Positions 18,438 to 29,232 of a DNA stretch of 64,000 nt are shown here, one piece after another (position 1 is the first letter of the stretch; the number at the start of each line of letters is the position of its first letter). The DNA lies in assembly GCA_945897075.1 (NCBI GenBank), contig CAMDEX010000005.1, positions 1 to 64,000 on the forward strand, in the 5' to 3' direction. Under the pieces are notes generated by a model. The model worked only from the letters and a program-made list of their open reading frames with translations, had not been told where the DNA came from and searched no databases. Source of the DNA: Litorilinea aerophila (GTDB taxonomy: Bacteria; Chloroflexota; Anaerolineae; Caldilineales; Caldilineaceae). The position numbers and the translations under genes are program-made.

Positions 18438-21406
18438 TCAAGGCTGGGCGGTGGGGTGAATACGGACACGGGCCACTTGGACAAAATCAGCGCCGTTGGG
18501 CAGACGCAGACGGGGCAAGCCGCTGCGGTTGGCGTCGTAGACCGCAACAATCAGCCGGTACTCCCCCGGCTGTTCGGGCGCGGCCAGCTTTATTATCTGG
18601 GAAATCACTTCATTCGGCAACCAGGCGGAGGAGCCGCGCGGCAGCCGTTCGTCCTGTTGCCCCGCCGGGCGACCGTCGCCGTCCAGCCACTGCACGCTCA
18701 TCGTGTAGTCGGTCTGGGCGGGTGTACCCGACTGCCAGACAAATGTCAGGGGCAGAACGTCGCCGGGCGCAATCTGTGCGGGGAGTTCCGTCTCTGTCAG
18801 ACCGACCAGAACGATCTGACCACCAAAATTGGCCGACAGCGCCGGTTCCAGCGCGGGCAAGGCAAAGCTGCGGCTGGCGCTCAGAATCGTCACCGGCAGT
18901 TCCACCGGGCGGGTGGGCTGGCTGTCGGCGCTCAATTCCAGCCAATACTCCCCGGCGGGCAGATCAGCCGGCACAGGGATCTGATGCACAGTGCGCACGG
19001 GCTGGGCCGCGGGCAGAGCGAGAGCGACTGTCACCCGCTCGCCGCCCCACTGGGCAGCGCTGTTGTGGTCGTTCCAATGGATCACCACCTGGCCGATGGA
19101 GCGGGGCGTTTCGGAAAACCAGAGGATCTGCAGAAAAATCGGTTCGCCCGCCTGCGCGCTGCTGTTGACAAGGATCGGCCGTACAAAAAGGCCGTCCACA
19201 AGCGGATGCCAACTGGTCGGCTGCTCGTCTGCGGGGAGAGGGATGGGCTGGGGCAGGGCAATTGCGACAGCCGCCCGCTTGCCCAAACGTTCGCCCTGTG
19301 CGCCGAGCAGATCGAAACCGGCCCAGTCACCGGCGGGGTCATAAACGCCCAGACGCAGTTGGTAGTTCCCCGGCGGCGCGCCCGCGCCGATCCACTCATT
19401 GGCGGGGATGCGCCCGGCCACAATCTGCCCGATCTGCCAGCGAAAGCTGGGGAAATCGTAGGCAGCGAGACGCCGGTCGCCGATGCGTGAGAAGATCAGC
19501 CCTGCGGCGGTGCGCGTCTCACCGGTCAAGTGCAGATCGGGCAAGGGTTGGGCCGGGTGGGTGAGCCGCCAGAAAAGCAGCAAATCGCCCTCTTTCTCAA
19601 TCGAATAGCCCAGCAACTCGACAGTATCGCCGAAATCGGCCTGGGCGGGCTGCTGGATGGGGGGCGCGTTGCTGATGGCGCGGGCGTCCAGGTTGACGAA
19701 ACGGCGCAGCCTCAGCCCCCAGAATTGGGCAGTGACCGGCTCTTCACTCCCGGCACGTTGCAATTGCAGCCCCGCCACATCGCCAGGGTCAATGACCTCC
19801 TCCTGCCAGTTCACCAGCCAGGCGCTCTCTGCGCCAAGCAGGGCCGGGCGCAGAATGGCCGCGCTGCTCTCCAGATCCACCACCGCATTCACGTCCAGAA
19901 TTTCGATTGCGGGCAGACGCACCGCTTCGATATCCGGTGCGTAGTAGCGCCAGATGGGCCAGGCGTGACCGCTGACCAGCACGACCGGGTTGTTGGCGTC
20001 CATATGCCCGCGCAGATAGCCGACGACTTCGCGCCACTGGTCTTTGGTAAAGGCGGTGTCTGTAAACCAGTTGCGGTCTGCGTGGATGAATCCGGCCAGC
20101 AGCAGTAGTACGAGGAGACCCCCTCCCAACCTCCCCCACAGTGGGGGAGGGGCTGATCTGCTGTACTCCTGGGTCTGGTCAGACGCCGATCCAGTCCCCT
20201 CCCCAGGCTGGGGAGGGTTAGGGTGGGGTAAGCCGCGCAAGAATCCCGCCAGCCCCGCGCTCCAAATCAGCAGCAGACCGGGCAACGCCACCATCACATA
20301 GCGGGCGTTGAACTTCGGTGTGAAAGAGGCGAGGGTGAGGACGGCGGCGACGGGGACGAGCAGAAGCAACAGAGGGTATTGGATATTGGATATTGTGTAT
20401 TTCGTATTGCGTAGTACGTAGTGCGTGAACGACTTCCCAATCCCCAATCTCCAATCCCCATTCCCCATTCCCCATTCCCCATTCCCCATTCCGATGACCG
20501 CCAGCAGCGTCACCGCGCCGTACATCCAGAGCAGGCGCGTGGCCTGGCCTTCCAAAACGGTCTCGCCGCTGGTAAAACGGATGGCGACAGCGGTCAGGGC
20601 TTCCCACAACTTCAGGCTGCCCTCCCAATAGCTGGCGTCCACATCCAGCCGGGTGAGGAGATTGCCCAGCCAGGGAAAATAAAGAAGGAAGACGGCGGCG
20701 TTGGCGAGAAGCCAGGGGAAGGTATTGCGTAGTGCGTAGTGCGTAGTGCGTGAAACGTGAGGCATGACACGTGAGGTGCGGGGCAGGTTCAGAAGATAGG
20801 CGACATTGACGGCAAGCAGAAGAAAGGCGGCAAAGTAGTGTGTGTAGAGCGCAGCAGTCGCAGCCACAACATACACACCCCACAAAGACCAGCGATGGGG
20901 GTCTGTCGGGATTGAAGATTCTGCGTCTTCGCCCCCTTCGTGCCTTTTTCCTATTCCCAATACCCAATACGCAATACCCACCCCCAGCGCCACCAGCAGC
21001 GTATACATGCGCGCTTCCTGGCTGTAGTAGAGGAGAAGAGGGTGGCAGGTGGCAAAGAGCGCGGCCAGCAGAGCGGCCAAGCGGCTACCACTCCAACGCA
21101 GGGCCAGGGCCGCGAGCAATGGCACAACCAGCAGGCCAAAAAAGAGCGACGGAAAGCGCAGACTCCACTCCCCCCAGCCGGCCAGCCGCCCCCAGCCCGC
21201 CAGCAGCGCATAGTAGAGCGGTGGCTGGATGTCATCCGCGGTCCATTGGGTCAGGGAGGCCAGGTCGTATTGGGCTACAATCGCGCTCACGCCCTCGTCG
21301 TACCAGAGGCTCTGGCTCTCCAGTTTGTAGACGCGCAGGGCAAAGGCGCACAGAATCAGCGCAAGCAGGACGATACGCCCCGCCGCCCGCCCTGCGCTTA
21401 CTGCAT

Positions 21407-21422
<16 letters not shown>
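18438..21422 (-). CDS. large multi-membrane GT39-like glycosyltransferase interrupted by in-frame repeats
   Basis: A 994-residue polytopic membrane protein. The N-terminal region has the GT-C/ArnT-like signature SLWYDEGVSA (acidic residues after the first helix) and DIQPPLYYALL, then about ten hydrophobic helices. The C-terminal 450 residues are beta-rich and probably outside. It most likely moves a sugar from a polyprenyl carrier to a surface acceptor. Oddly, several hydrophilic loops are encoded by repeat DNA: heptamers at 20435-20492 and 20723-20776, and G/C-rich palindromes at 20130-20217, all without breaking the frame. It overlaps the upstream DegT gene by 16 bases, so translation is coupled. 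Confidence 0.82.
20130..20217. repeat. two G/C-rich palindromes inside the glycosyltransferase gene
   Basis: CCTCCCCCAC-A-GTGGGGGAGG (20130-20150) and CCCTCCCCAG-G-CTGGGGAGGG (20197-20217). They are separated by 46 bases and encode a proline/glycine-rich loop of the 994-residue membrane protein. Both look like mobile palindromic boxes that landed in the gene. Confidence 0.8.
20435..20492. repeat. heptamer tract (CCCCAAT / CCATTCC) inside the glycosyltransferase gene
   Basis: Consecutive seven-base units of the CCCCAAT and CCATTCC type run through coding sequence and produce a Gly-Asn-Gly-Glu-Trp-Gly-Met repeat in the protein. Seven is not a multiple of three, so the reading frame cycles over three units. 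Confidence 0.85.
20723..20776. repeat. GCGTAGT heptamers and ACGTGAA words inside the glycosyltransferase gene
   Basis: Three and a half GCGTAGT units followed by ACGTGAA-type words. The tract lies in the coding sequence between two predicted helices. The same words occur in intergenic repeats elsewhere in the window. Confidence 0.75.
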
Positions 21423-22645
<1,223 letters not shown>

Positions 22646-22701
22646 TCGTTTATTTCCTCAGCAAGCGATATGCCCGGCGGACACCGGTAACGACGAAAAT
22701 C

Positions 22702-22728
22702 GTACGTCGGACTGACAGTCCGACGTAC
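22702..22728. repeat. perfect GTCGGACTG palindrome (family B half-unit)
   Basis: GTACGTCGGACTG-A-CAGTCCGACGTAC, a 27-base palindrome in the gap between the GT2 gene and the DegT gene (22646-22865). It shares the core GTCGGACTG with the longer elements at 46612-46665 and 47565-47621. Direct repeats of about 23 bases (CGGCGGACACCG...) flank it at about 22676 and 22760. I see no gene in this gap. Confidence 0.85.
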
Positions 22729-22865
22729 AGCAGCTATTTTCACATCAGGCAACACGACCGGCGGACACCGATACCGATGAAAAGCGGACGCAGATTTGCG
22801 CAGAAACAACAGATTTGCGCAGATTTTTATCCGCGTCAATCCGCCCTTTCCGCGTGATCCGCGTT

Positions 22866-23606
22866 CTATTTTCTCATCAGGCGCAAACGTATGATTGTTC
22901 CAATATACTTCCGCCCTTTCGCCAGATAATCCCACAGATTGACGCCGGTTTTGCTTACGCCAGCCACCCGCGGGAGGCAGCGATAGGGCACTTCGTGTAC
23001 AGAGAAGCCCTGTTGCAATGCCCTGGCTAACAGATCGATGCAATACTCGCCGTAGTCGCCGCGCAGACGGATGGAAGTCAACACTGGAGCGCGGGCTGCA
23101 ATGAAACCACTTGTCCAATCTGTCACCGGCCCGCCTAAGAGCAGCGAAGCAAAACGATTGATGATCCAGCTCAGACCCCGCGCCAGTGCGCCGTGGGCCA
23201 CATCAACGCCGCCCGGCAGCCAACGCGAGCCGACAGCCAGATCGGCACCATCAGCCAGCAGCGCCAACAGCCGGGGCAGATCTTCCGGCGGCATCGAGAG
23301 GTCGCAATCCATCCACGTCACCGCCTCTGCGCCGTAGCGCTGGATGGCCTCGTCAATGCCGCGCTGAAGCGCGCTGGTCAGACCGCTCTCTCCCAGGCGG
23401 CGGATGAGGATCAGCCGCACAGCGTCGGGCTGATTCACCTCGGCGGCGATGGTTTCCACCACCTGCCAGGTCTTGTCCGGTGAATCGTCGTCCACCACCA
23501 GCACCAGATAGGGCGGATCGACGGCTGCCAGCAGCCGTCGAAGCAACGGCTCGATGTTCTCCCGTTCGTTGTAGGTAGGCAAAACTGTACAGACAAACAC
23601 GGACAA
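22866..23606 (-). CDS. family 2 glycosyltransferase (polyprenyl-phosphate sugar synthase type)
   Basis: A 246-residue GT2 enzyme of the DPM1/dolichol-phosphate-mannose class. It opens VCTVLPTYNERENIEPLL, has LVVDDDSPDKTW (about 35-46), DCDLSMPPEDL near 99 (the DxD-type metal site) and GSRWLPGGV, the usual order. No C-terminal membrane helices are present. It would load a sugar on a lipid carrier for the GT-C-like membrane enzymes nearby. The start is either TTG at 23606 or GTG at 23600; there is no ATG. The methyltransferase gene ends 12 bases upstream. Confidence 0.93.
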   Translation of the reverse strand: MSVFVCTVLPTYNERENIEPLLRRLLAAVDPPYLVLVVDDDSPDKTWQVVETIAAEVNQPDAVRLILIRRLGESGLTSALQRGIDEAIQRYGAEAVTWMDCDLSMPPEDLPRLLALLADGADLAVGSRWLPGGVDVAHGALARGLSWIINRFASLLLGGPVTDWTSGFIAARAPVLTSIRLRGDYGEYCIDLLARALQQGFSVHEVPYRCLPRVAGVSKTGVNLWDYLAKGRKYIGTIIRLRLMRK

Positions 23607-23618
23607 ATCCCACTCGGT

Positions 23619-24413
23619 TCAAATGGTATCGGCTATGCTCTCTTCTTCTGGTCGCTGTGCCAGACAGAAGAGGCTGGAGCCGATGGGCAGATCGTAGCGC
23701 TGCAAAAATGCGGCTTCCATAACCAAAGCAGAGTAGCCGAGGCTGTTCAGAAACCCATCCGACCCGAAAGCGCCGTCTACCCCGGCCAGACCGAACTGCT
23801 GGAGCAGACGATGGGCAGCGATCAAAGGCAAGAGCAGACTGTTTGCATAGGTCAGGCGCAGGGGAACAAGAGCGGCTGCCTCCAATGCACGGCCTATCTC
23901 AGCGCTGGAATAGCGGCGCTGGGTGCCAAAAGCTGCATCATGGGGGCTGGAAAGCCAGGCAAGCGCGCTGACCCGCAGGAGAAGATAGCCCCCCGGTCGT
24001 AGAAGAGACCAGCAAGTAGAGAGCGCCTGCCCAAACTCCACACCGGTCTGATCAAAAACATCCAACGCCACAACCAGTGCGCAGGATTGACCGGCCAGGG
24101 GCATCCGGTCCAGGTTGGCCCGAACCAACAGTTCAGCGTCGCGCTGTTTGGCGTGGAGCAGCGCATCCCAGCGCAGATCCAGGCCGAGTAGCGGACGCCC
24201 GGGCCAGCGGTGATGCAGAGCAGAGAGGAAATTGCCCCCGCCACAGCCGATCTCCAGCACAGCACCCGGCGGCAGGACCACACCGTCCAGCAAACCCAGC
24301 GCAATTGCGCGCATACCCCGGCTCCACCAGTGGCGCTCTTCCACAGTATAGAGCAGAGGCAGGTGGCTGCCTACCCTATCGGCGGCCTCTTGTCCATTCC
24401 CAGCTTGCCACAT
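23619..24413 (-). CDS. SAM-dependent class I methyltransferase
   Basis: A 264-residue protein with a Methyltransf_11-like core: VLEIGCGGGNFL (motif I, about 53-64), LLGLDLRWDALL (end of strand 2), and LLRPGGYLLLRVSALAW (about 140-156). Acceptor unknown. It lies between the GT2 gene and a large GT39-like membrane protein gene (five bases before its stop), so it probably tailors lipid-linked sugar or modifies the glycan. It could also be a lipid or quinone methylase recruited to this operon; I see nothing that decides. Confidence 0.88.
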   Translation of the reverse strand: MWQAGNGQEAADRVGSHLPLLYTVEERHWWSRGMRAIALGLLDGVVLPPGAVLEIGCGGGNFLSALHHRWPGRPLLGLDLRWDALLHAKQRDAELLVRANLDRMPLAGQSCALVVALDVFDQTGVEFGQALSTCWSLLRPGGYLLLRVSALAWLSSPHDAAFGTQRRYSSAEIGRALEAAALVPLRLTYANSLLLPLIAAHRLLQQFGLAGVDGAFGSDGFLNSLGYSALVMEAAFLQRYDLPIGSSLFCLAQRPEEESIADTI

Positions 24414-24418
24414 ACAGT

Positions 24419-26398
24419 CTATCTCCTGATGGAAATTGTACCCAATCGGATAGCCTCCACGGCAGGAAGTTGTTGCCCCTGGCGTTGGTAGAGGCCAACC
24501 AGGAGCGTGTACTCCCCATCAGCCAAGTCCGACGGCAGGGAAAGCTGATACTCGTCTAGAATCAGCCAGCCAGCCTGCCAGCGACGGGTGGGCAAACTAC
24601 CATTGCCGGGGGGGCTGTCCTTGCCCGCAATAGGGGCGGTCGAATTCTGCGCCGAGCTGAGCAGATGGATGTATACTGTCCAATCCTCTGCGGGCGCTCT
24701 GTCCACCGCCCAGTGGATCTGCACATAAAGGGTATCGCCAGGCCGGGGGGCTGCCGGCAGGAGATCGTAGCCCAGAAGCCGAATCCCGTCGCCCACCTTG
24801 CCCGCCAACGCGGTTTTGGGCATCCGGCTGGGCAGCGCGGTCTGCGGGCGGCTATAGACCCGGGCGTAAATCTGCCCTTGTCGGTCATACCATTCCTGCT
24901 CTATGCCAGCCCCGGGGAAAACCTCCGGCAAGAGTAAACGGGTGCGGAAATCTTCGTGTTCGATGACTACATAAGCTTCCGGGCTTCCCACGGCTGAGCG
25001 ACGGGCCGGAAAGATGTGGCGACCATCAAACGAAGCGGGTCTCTCCCGTCCGGTCACAGCCAACCCGAAGGCCAGGGTGGGGTGCTCAGGCTCTCTGGGC
25101 GTCAGATAGAGCTGCCTCGCGGCCGGTTGCCCGGCCATCCAGCGGCCCACGTCCCAGATGCCTTCATCAAAGGCATAGTAGAGATCGGGCAGAGCAGCCC
25201 AGCGCACAAAATAGGTATGGGCCGAAGCCACGCCCCCGGCCACCAGAAGACAAGCCGCCACGCCTGCCCCGGCCAATTGCAGCGGCGCGCCCCCTCCCCG
25301 CCTTTTTGCCCATTCAAACGGCAGGCCCAGACCCAATCCGATAAGAAGAGCCGTCGGTGTACTCATGCCCAGAATGCGGTGAAAATGGGGCGCGTAGTCG
25401 GTTAGCAGACCGGGCAGGGCCAGCCCGGCCAGCCCGATGAGCAGCAGACCGTAGACCGGACGCGCTCCCCGCCAGAGAGCCATTGCCAGCCCGACATAAA
25501 AAGGCAGGGCCAGCCAGAGATTGAGCGCGGCTGCGCCGGGCAGGTTACGCCGGGGATCCAGATCCCCCACTTGCCCAAAGGGGCCGAACATCCGGGCCGT
25601 GGCCCATAGATTGTCCCAAAAACCGGGGTGGGCAGCGCCAAGAGCAATCACCTGCTGAGGGCGGTGGAGCAGAACTTCCGGGTGTTGCCAGAAATAGAGC
25701 AGAAGCGGCATGGCCAGCAGCAGCGCCACACCGCCAGCCCACAAAAGCCCCATCCAGCGCACGCGCAACTGGGCAGGCTCTTGCCAAAGCAACAGGGCTG
25801 TGACAAGCAAAGCAAGCGGGGGAATGAACCAGGCCGACTGATAGGCGTAGAGGGAGGCCACCATCAGCCCGCCGCTGCCCAGAAAGGCAGACAGGCTGCC
25901 TGTGCGCCAGCCCCGCAGGAGCAGCCACATTCCTCCAGCCCAGAGCAGGGGGACAAAGATGGGTTCAATGCCCATCCGGCTGAAATGGATGTGCCAGCGC
26001 ATGACAGCCAGCGCGCCGGCAGCCAGTAGCGGAAAAAGGGTGGGCAGAGAGTCGTCATAGCGGCGCATCTCTGCGGCCAGAGCGTAGACAGCCAGTACGC
26101 CGAGGAGTCCGAAAAAGGCTGCTGTGACGCGCATGGCAGTTGGCCCCGCCTCGCCACCCGCCAGATGGAAAAGGGCAAAGGTCAGGGTATTGGCATAGGC
26201 ATTAAGAGGCAGAACGCCGAAGTTGCCTTCTAGAAATATAGGGCGATAGCTGGGAGTAGAAAGGATCCGCCAGGCTTCCAAGCCCTCGAAGGATTCGTCG
26301 AAGTGGAAGCCTGGCGGAATTGCATCGATCTGCCAGAGACGCAAGAAAGCTGCCACGGCGAGAATTAGCCCCAGGACCAGAAGGTTAGCTTCTTTCAT
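24419..26398 (-). CDS. multi-membrane GT39-like protein
   Basis: A 659-residue membrane protein beginning MKEANLLVLGLILAVAAFLRLW, then IPPGFHFDESFEGLEAWRIL. The acidic FHFDE motif between the first two helices is where GT39/PMT and ArnT enzymes keep their catalytic aspartate. About ten further hydrophobic helices follow up to residue 410, then a soluble beta-rich C-terminus. It shares its architecture with the 994-residue protein at 18438. Likely a polyprenyl-sugar-dependent transferase of the surface glycan pathway. It is the first gene of the glycan operon, downstream of a nested inverted repeat. Confidence 0.82.
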   Translation of the reverse strand: MKEANLLVLGLILAVAAFLRLWQIDAIPPGFHFDESFEGLEAWRILSTPSYRPIFLEGNFGVLPLNAYANTLTFALFHLAGGEAGPTAMRVTAAFFGLLGVLAVYALAAEMRRYDDSLPTLFPLLAAGALAVMRWHIHFSRMGIEPIFVPLLWAGGMWLLLRGWRTGSLSAFLGSGGLMVASLYAYQSAWFIPPLALLVTALLLWQEPAQLRVRWMGLLWAGGVALLLAMPLLLYFWQHPEVLLHRPQQVIALGAAHPGFWDNLWATARMFGPFGQVGDLDPRRNLPGAAALNLWLALPFYVGLAMALWRGARPVYGLLLIGLAGLALPGLLTDYAPHFHRILGMSTPTALLIGLGLGLPFEWAKRRGGGAPLQLAGAGVAACLLVAGGVASAHTYFVRWAALPDLYYAFDEGIWDVGRWMAGQPAARQLYLTPREPEHPTLAFGLAVTGRERPASFDGRHIFPARRSAVGSPEAYVVIEHEDFRTRLLLPEVFPGAGIEQEWYDRQGQIYARVYSRPQTALPSRMPKTALAGKVGDGIRLLGYDLLPAAPRPGDTLYVQIHWAVDRAPAEDWTVYIHLLSSAQNSTAPIAGKDSPPGNGSLPTRRWQAGWLILDEYQLSLPSDLADGEYTLLVGLYQRQGQQLPAVEAIRLGTISIRR

Positions 26399-26411
26399 AG
26401 TTCAATACAAT

Positions 26412-26510
26412 GAGTCCAGTGAAAAAACCGAGTTTTTTACGGAAATCTGTGATTCCCAGGAGTGAGCCGGTCTCAAAAACTCGGTTTTTAGCCTTTTTTC
26501 ACTGGAGTCA
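26412..26510. repeat. nested inverted repeat upstream of the glycan operon
   Basis: The outer arms are GAGTCCAGTGAAAAAA and its complement at the right end. The inner arms are AAAACTCGGTTTTT-like and complementary. Total span is about 100 bases. Confidence 0.75.
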
Positions 26511-26663
26511 CACAATCGCCAGCCAGTCGATCCAGAAAATTCACCAAAGGTTGATGTGTGCTTGACGCAGGACTTGTCATAATCACTTTTTCATCCACCC
26601 ACTCGGCCAGTGTATCCTCAATAGCCAGTCAGAACCCGTGTACTCATACGATCCACCCTTTCG

Positions 26664-26697
26664 GGGGGAGGACAGACCGACCCGTCTGCCCTCCCCC
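26664..26697 (-). terminator. hairpin downstream of leuS
   Basis: GGGGGAGG-A-CAGAC, a six-base loop and the complement GTCTG-C-CCTCCCCC, nine bases past the leuS stop. Stable, but without a T-run on the minus strand. Confidence 0.45.
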
Positions 26698-26706
26698 ACC
26701 ATCCCG

Positions 26707-29232
26707 TCATCCCACCACCAGATTGACCAGCTTATCCGGCACGACAATCACTTTGCGTACCTGCTTGCCTTCCAGCCACTTCTGCACGCCTGCGCAGGCC
26801 AGCGCCCTCTCTTCCAGAGACTTGGCCGCCGTGCCCGGGGCCACAGTCAATTTGTCCCGGTTCTTGCCGTTGACCTGCACGACGACGGTCACCTCGTCTT
26901 CCTTCGCCTTCTCCGCGTCGCCCACCGGCCAGGCTTGCAGATGGATCGATCCCTGGTTGCCGCTGCGCTGCCACAGCTCTTCGCTGATATGCGGGAAGAT
27001 GGGGGCCATCATCAGCAGCAGGTTGCGGGTGGCTTCGTCCCAAATGGGCGAGCCGACCAGTGCCGACTCCTTTGCTTTCATCAGCAGATTGTTCAGCTCC
27101 ATCAGCGCCGCAATCGTCGTATTGAAGCGAAAGCCCGCCATATCCTCGCCCACTTTGACCAGCGTCTGGTGCAGCTTGCGCTCCACCTCGCGCACTTCGT
27201 CAGCCGCGGGCGTGGCGGCCAGATTCTCGGCTTTGGCTTCGTCGCTGACGACAGCCCAGACGCGGTGCAGGAAGCGGCTGACGCCCCCAATTGCGCCGGG
27301 GTCCCAGGGGCCGCCCTGATCCCACGGCCCGATGAACATCAGATAGCCGCGCACTGTGTCCGCGCCATAGCGGGCCACGTATTCGTCCGGGTTCACCACA
27401 TTGCCCCGGCTTTTGGACATCTTCTCGCCGTCCGGCCCCAGAATCATCCCCTGGTTGAACAGGCGATCCATCGGCTCGGCAAAGGGGACGATCCCCATAT
27501 CGCGCATCGCTTTGGTAAAGAAACGTGTGTACAGCAGGTGCATTGTGGCGTGCTCAATGCCGCCGGTGTACTGGTCCACAGGCAGCCAGTAGTCGCCCTT
27601 CGCCTTCTCCCACGGGATATCGTCAGCCGTCAGGGCTTCGCCCTTCTTCCAATAGGGGGTGACGTAGGCGTATTGATACCAACTGGAACACATAAAAGTA
27701 TCCAGCGTGTCGGTCTCCCGCTCGGCGTCGCCGCCGCACTGGGGACACTTGACAAAGCGGAAAGTCTCGTGATATTTCAGCGGGCTTTCGCCGGTGGGTT
27801 TGAACTGGGCGTCGTCGGGCAGGACAACGGGCAGATCCGCGTAGGGCACGGGCACGACGCCACAAGCCTGGCACAGAATCATCGGAATCGGTCCACCCCA
27901 CATGCGCTGGCGACTGATCAGCCAATCCCGCAGCCGGTAGTTGACCGCCTTTTTGCCCTTGCCCGTCTCCTCCAGCCAGGCGGTAACCTTCGCTGCTGCG
28001 CCTTTGACCGGCGTGCCGTCGAAGCTGCCGCTGTTGATCATCTCGCCTTCCTCTTTGGAATCCCAGGCGGCGGTCAGTTCGCCCGTCGCGCCCTCCGGCC
28101 CTGTGATCACCCGGCGAATCTCCAGCCCGAACTTCTGGGCAAAGGCGAAGTCCCGCTCGTCATGGCCGGGCACAGCCATAATCGCACCGGTGCCATAGCC
28201 CATCATCACATAATCGGCAATCCAAATCGGGATGCGTTCGCCGTTGACCGGGTTCACTGCATAACCGCCGGTAAAGACACCCGTCTTCTCTTTGTCCTTC
28301 GCGCCCCGGGTCACTTCGTCCAGCCGGGCGGCGGCGGCCTTGTACTCCTCCACTGCCGCGCGCTGTTCGTCGCTGGTGATACTCTCTACCGACGAATGTT
28401 CCGGGGCCAGCACCATAAACGTCGCACCCCACAGGGTGTCCGGGCGCGTAGTGAAGATAGTAATCAGTGAACGGTTATCAGTTGCAGAAGTCTCACTGAT
28501 GACTGATGACTGATGACTGATGACTGGAAAGTAAACCTCTGCTCCCTCACTGCGGCCAATCCAATTTGTCTGCATCACCTTCACCCGCTCCGGCCAGTCA
28601 ATGATCGCCATATCGGCCAGCAGCTCTTCGGCGTAGTGGGTGATGCGGAACTTCCACTGGTTCAGCTCTTTTTTGATGACGGGTGTGCCGCAGCGCTCGC
28701 AGTGGCGGTCGTCACCCCACACCTGCTCGCGGGCCAGCGTCGTATTACAGTTGGGACACCAATCCACCGGCGCAAACTCCCGGTAGGCCAGCCCCATATC
28801 GTACAGCTTGCGGAAGAACCACTGACTCCATTTGTAATACTCCGGGTCACAGGTGGCGGCTTCGCGGTCCCAGGCCCACATCGCGCCCATCTGACGCATC
28901 TGGACGCGCATCCGCTCCATATTTTTGTAGGTCCACTCTTTGGGATGGACGTTGTTTTTGATGGCGGCGTTCTCGGCGGGCAGGCCAAAGGCGTCGAAGC
29001 CGGGCGGGAAGAAGACGTTATAGCCCCGCATACGCCGGTAGCGTGCGCCGGCGTCGCTGGGCGTCATGGCGTACCAGTGGCCTGTGTGCAGGTCGCCGGA
29101 CGGGTAGGGCAGCATTGTCAGTGCGTACCACTTGGGGCGGCTGGGGTCTTCGACGGTATTGTGCTGGCCGGCGGCTTCCCAGGCGGCCTGCCATTGGGGT
29201 TCGATCTCTTGGGGTGTATATTTGTCTGACAT
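26707..29232 (-). CDS. leuS: leucyl-tRNA synthetase carrying an in-frame heptamer insertion
   Basis: An 841-residue class I synthetase. The HIGH-type motif is YPSGDLHTGHW (about 46-56), the editing (CP1) domain has TIFTTRPDTLWG, and the KMSKS loop is GEKMSKSRGN near 612. Charges tRNA-Leu with leucine in the cytoplasm. Unusually, residues about 235-258, just before the editing domain's threonine-rich strand, are encoded by GATGACT heptamers (28494-28527) and a partly complementary left arm, giving the sequence SHQSSVISETSATDN. The frame stays open, so this essential enzyme tolerates the insert. The ATG at 29232 has a good AGGAG site; codons upstream read into ACGTGAA repeats. Confidence 0.97.
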   Translation of the reverse strand: MSDKYTPQEIEPQWQAAWEAAGQHNTVEDPSRPKWYALTMLPYPSGDLHTGHWYAMTPSDAGARYRRMRGYNVFFPPGFDAFGLPAENAAIKNNVHPKEWTYKNMERMRVQMRQMGAMWAWDREAATCDPEYYKWSQWFFRKLYDMGLAYREFAPVDWCPNCNTTLAREQVWGDDRHCERCGTPVIKKELNQWKFRITHYAEELLADMAIIDWPERVKVMQTNWIGRSEGAEVYFPVISHQSSVISETSATDNRSLITIFTTRPDTLWGATFMVLAPEHSSVESITSDEQRAAVEEYKAAAARLDEVTRGAKDKEKTGVFTGGYAVNPVNGERIPIWIADYVMMGYGTGAIMAVPGHDERDFAFAQKFGLEIRRVITGPEGATGELTAAWDSKEEGEMINSGSFDGTPVKGAAAKVTAWLEETGKGKKAVNYRLRDWLISRQRMWGGPIPMILCQACGVVPVPYADLPVVLPDDAQFKPTGESPLKYHETFRFVKCPQCGGDAERETDTLDTFMCSSWYQYAYVTPYWKKGEALTADDIPWEKAKGDYWLPVDQYTGGIEHATMHLLYTRFFTKAMRDMGIVPFAEPMDRLFNQGMILGPDGEKMSKSRGNVVNPDEYVARYGADTVRGYLMFIGPWDQGGPWDPGAIGGVSRFLHRVWAVVSDEAKAENLAATPAADEVREVERKLHQTLVKVGEDMAGFRFNTTIAALMELNNLLMKAKESALVGSPIWDEATRNLLLMMAPIFPHISEELWQRSGNQGSIHLQAWPVGDAEKAKEDEVTVVVQVNGKNRDKLTVAPGTAAKSLEERALACAGVQKWLEGKQVRKVIVVPDKLVNLVVG
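28494..28527. repeat. GATGACT heptamer tract inside leuS
   Basis: Four and a half consecutive GACTGAT units, with complementary ATCAGT words to the left at 28462-28482. It falls in the leuS coding sequence without disrupting it. Confidence 0.9.

Larger units (their letters stand above)
26399..26706. other. 308-base gap with nested hairpins
   Basis: No gene is seen. The left half holds a nested inverted repeat (26412-26510) with arms containing CCAGTGAAAAAA and AAAACTCGGTTTTT. The right end holds a G/C-rich hairpin (26664-26697) next to the leuS stop. The glycan operon promoter should also lie here, but I cannot point to a convincing -35/-10 pair. Confidence 0.5.

Noticed and set aside
26638-28470. 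Long plus-strand open frame (610 codons) opposite leuS
   Set aside because: Antisense shadow of the G+C-rich leuS gene; no domain, no ribosome site, and leuS is certain.
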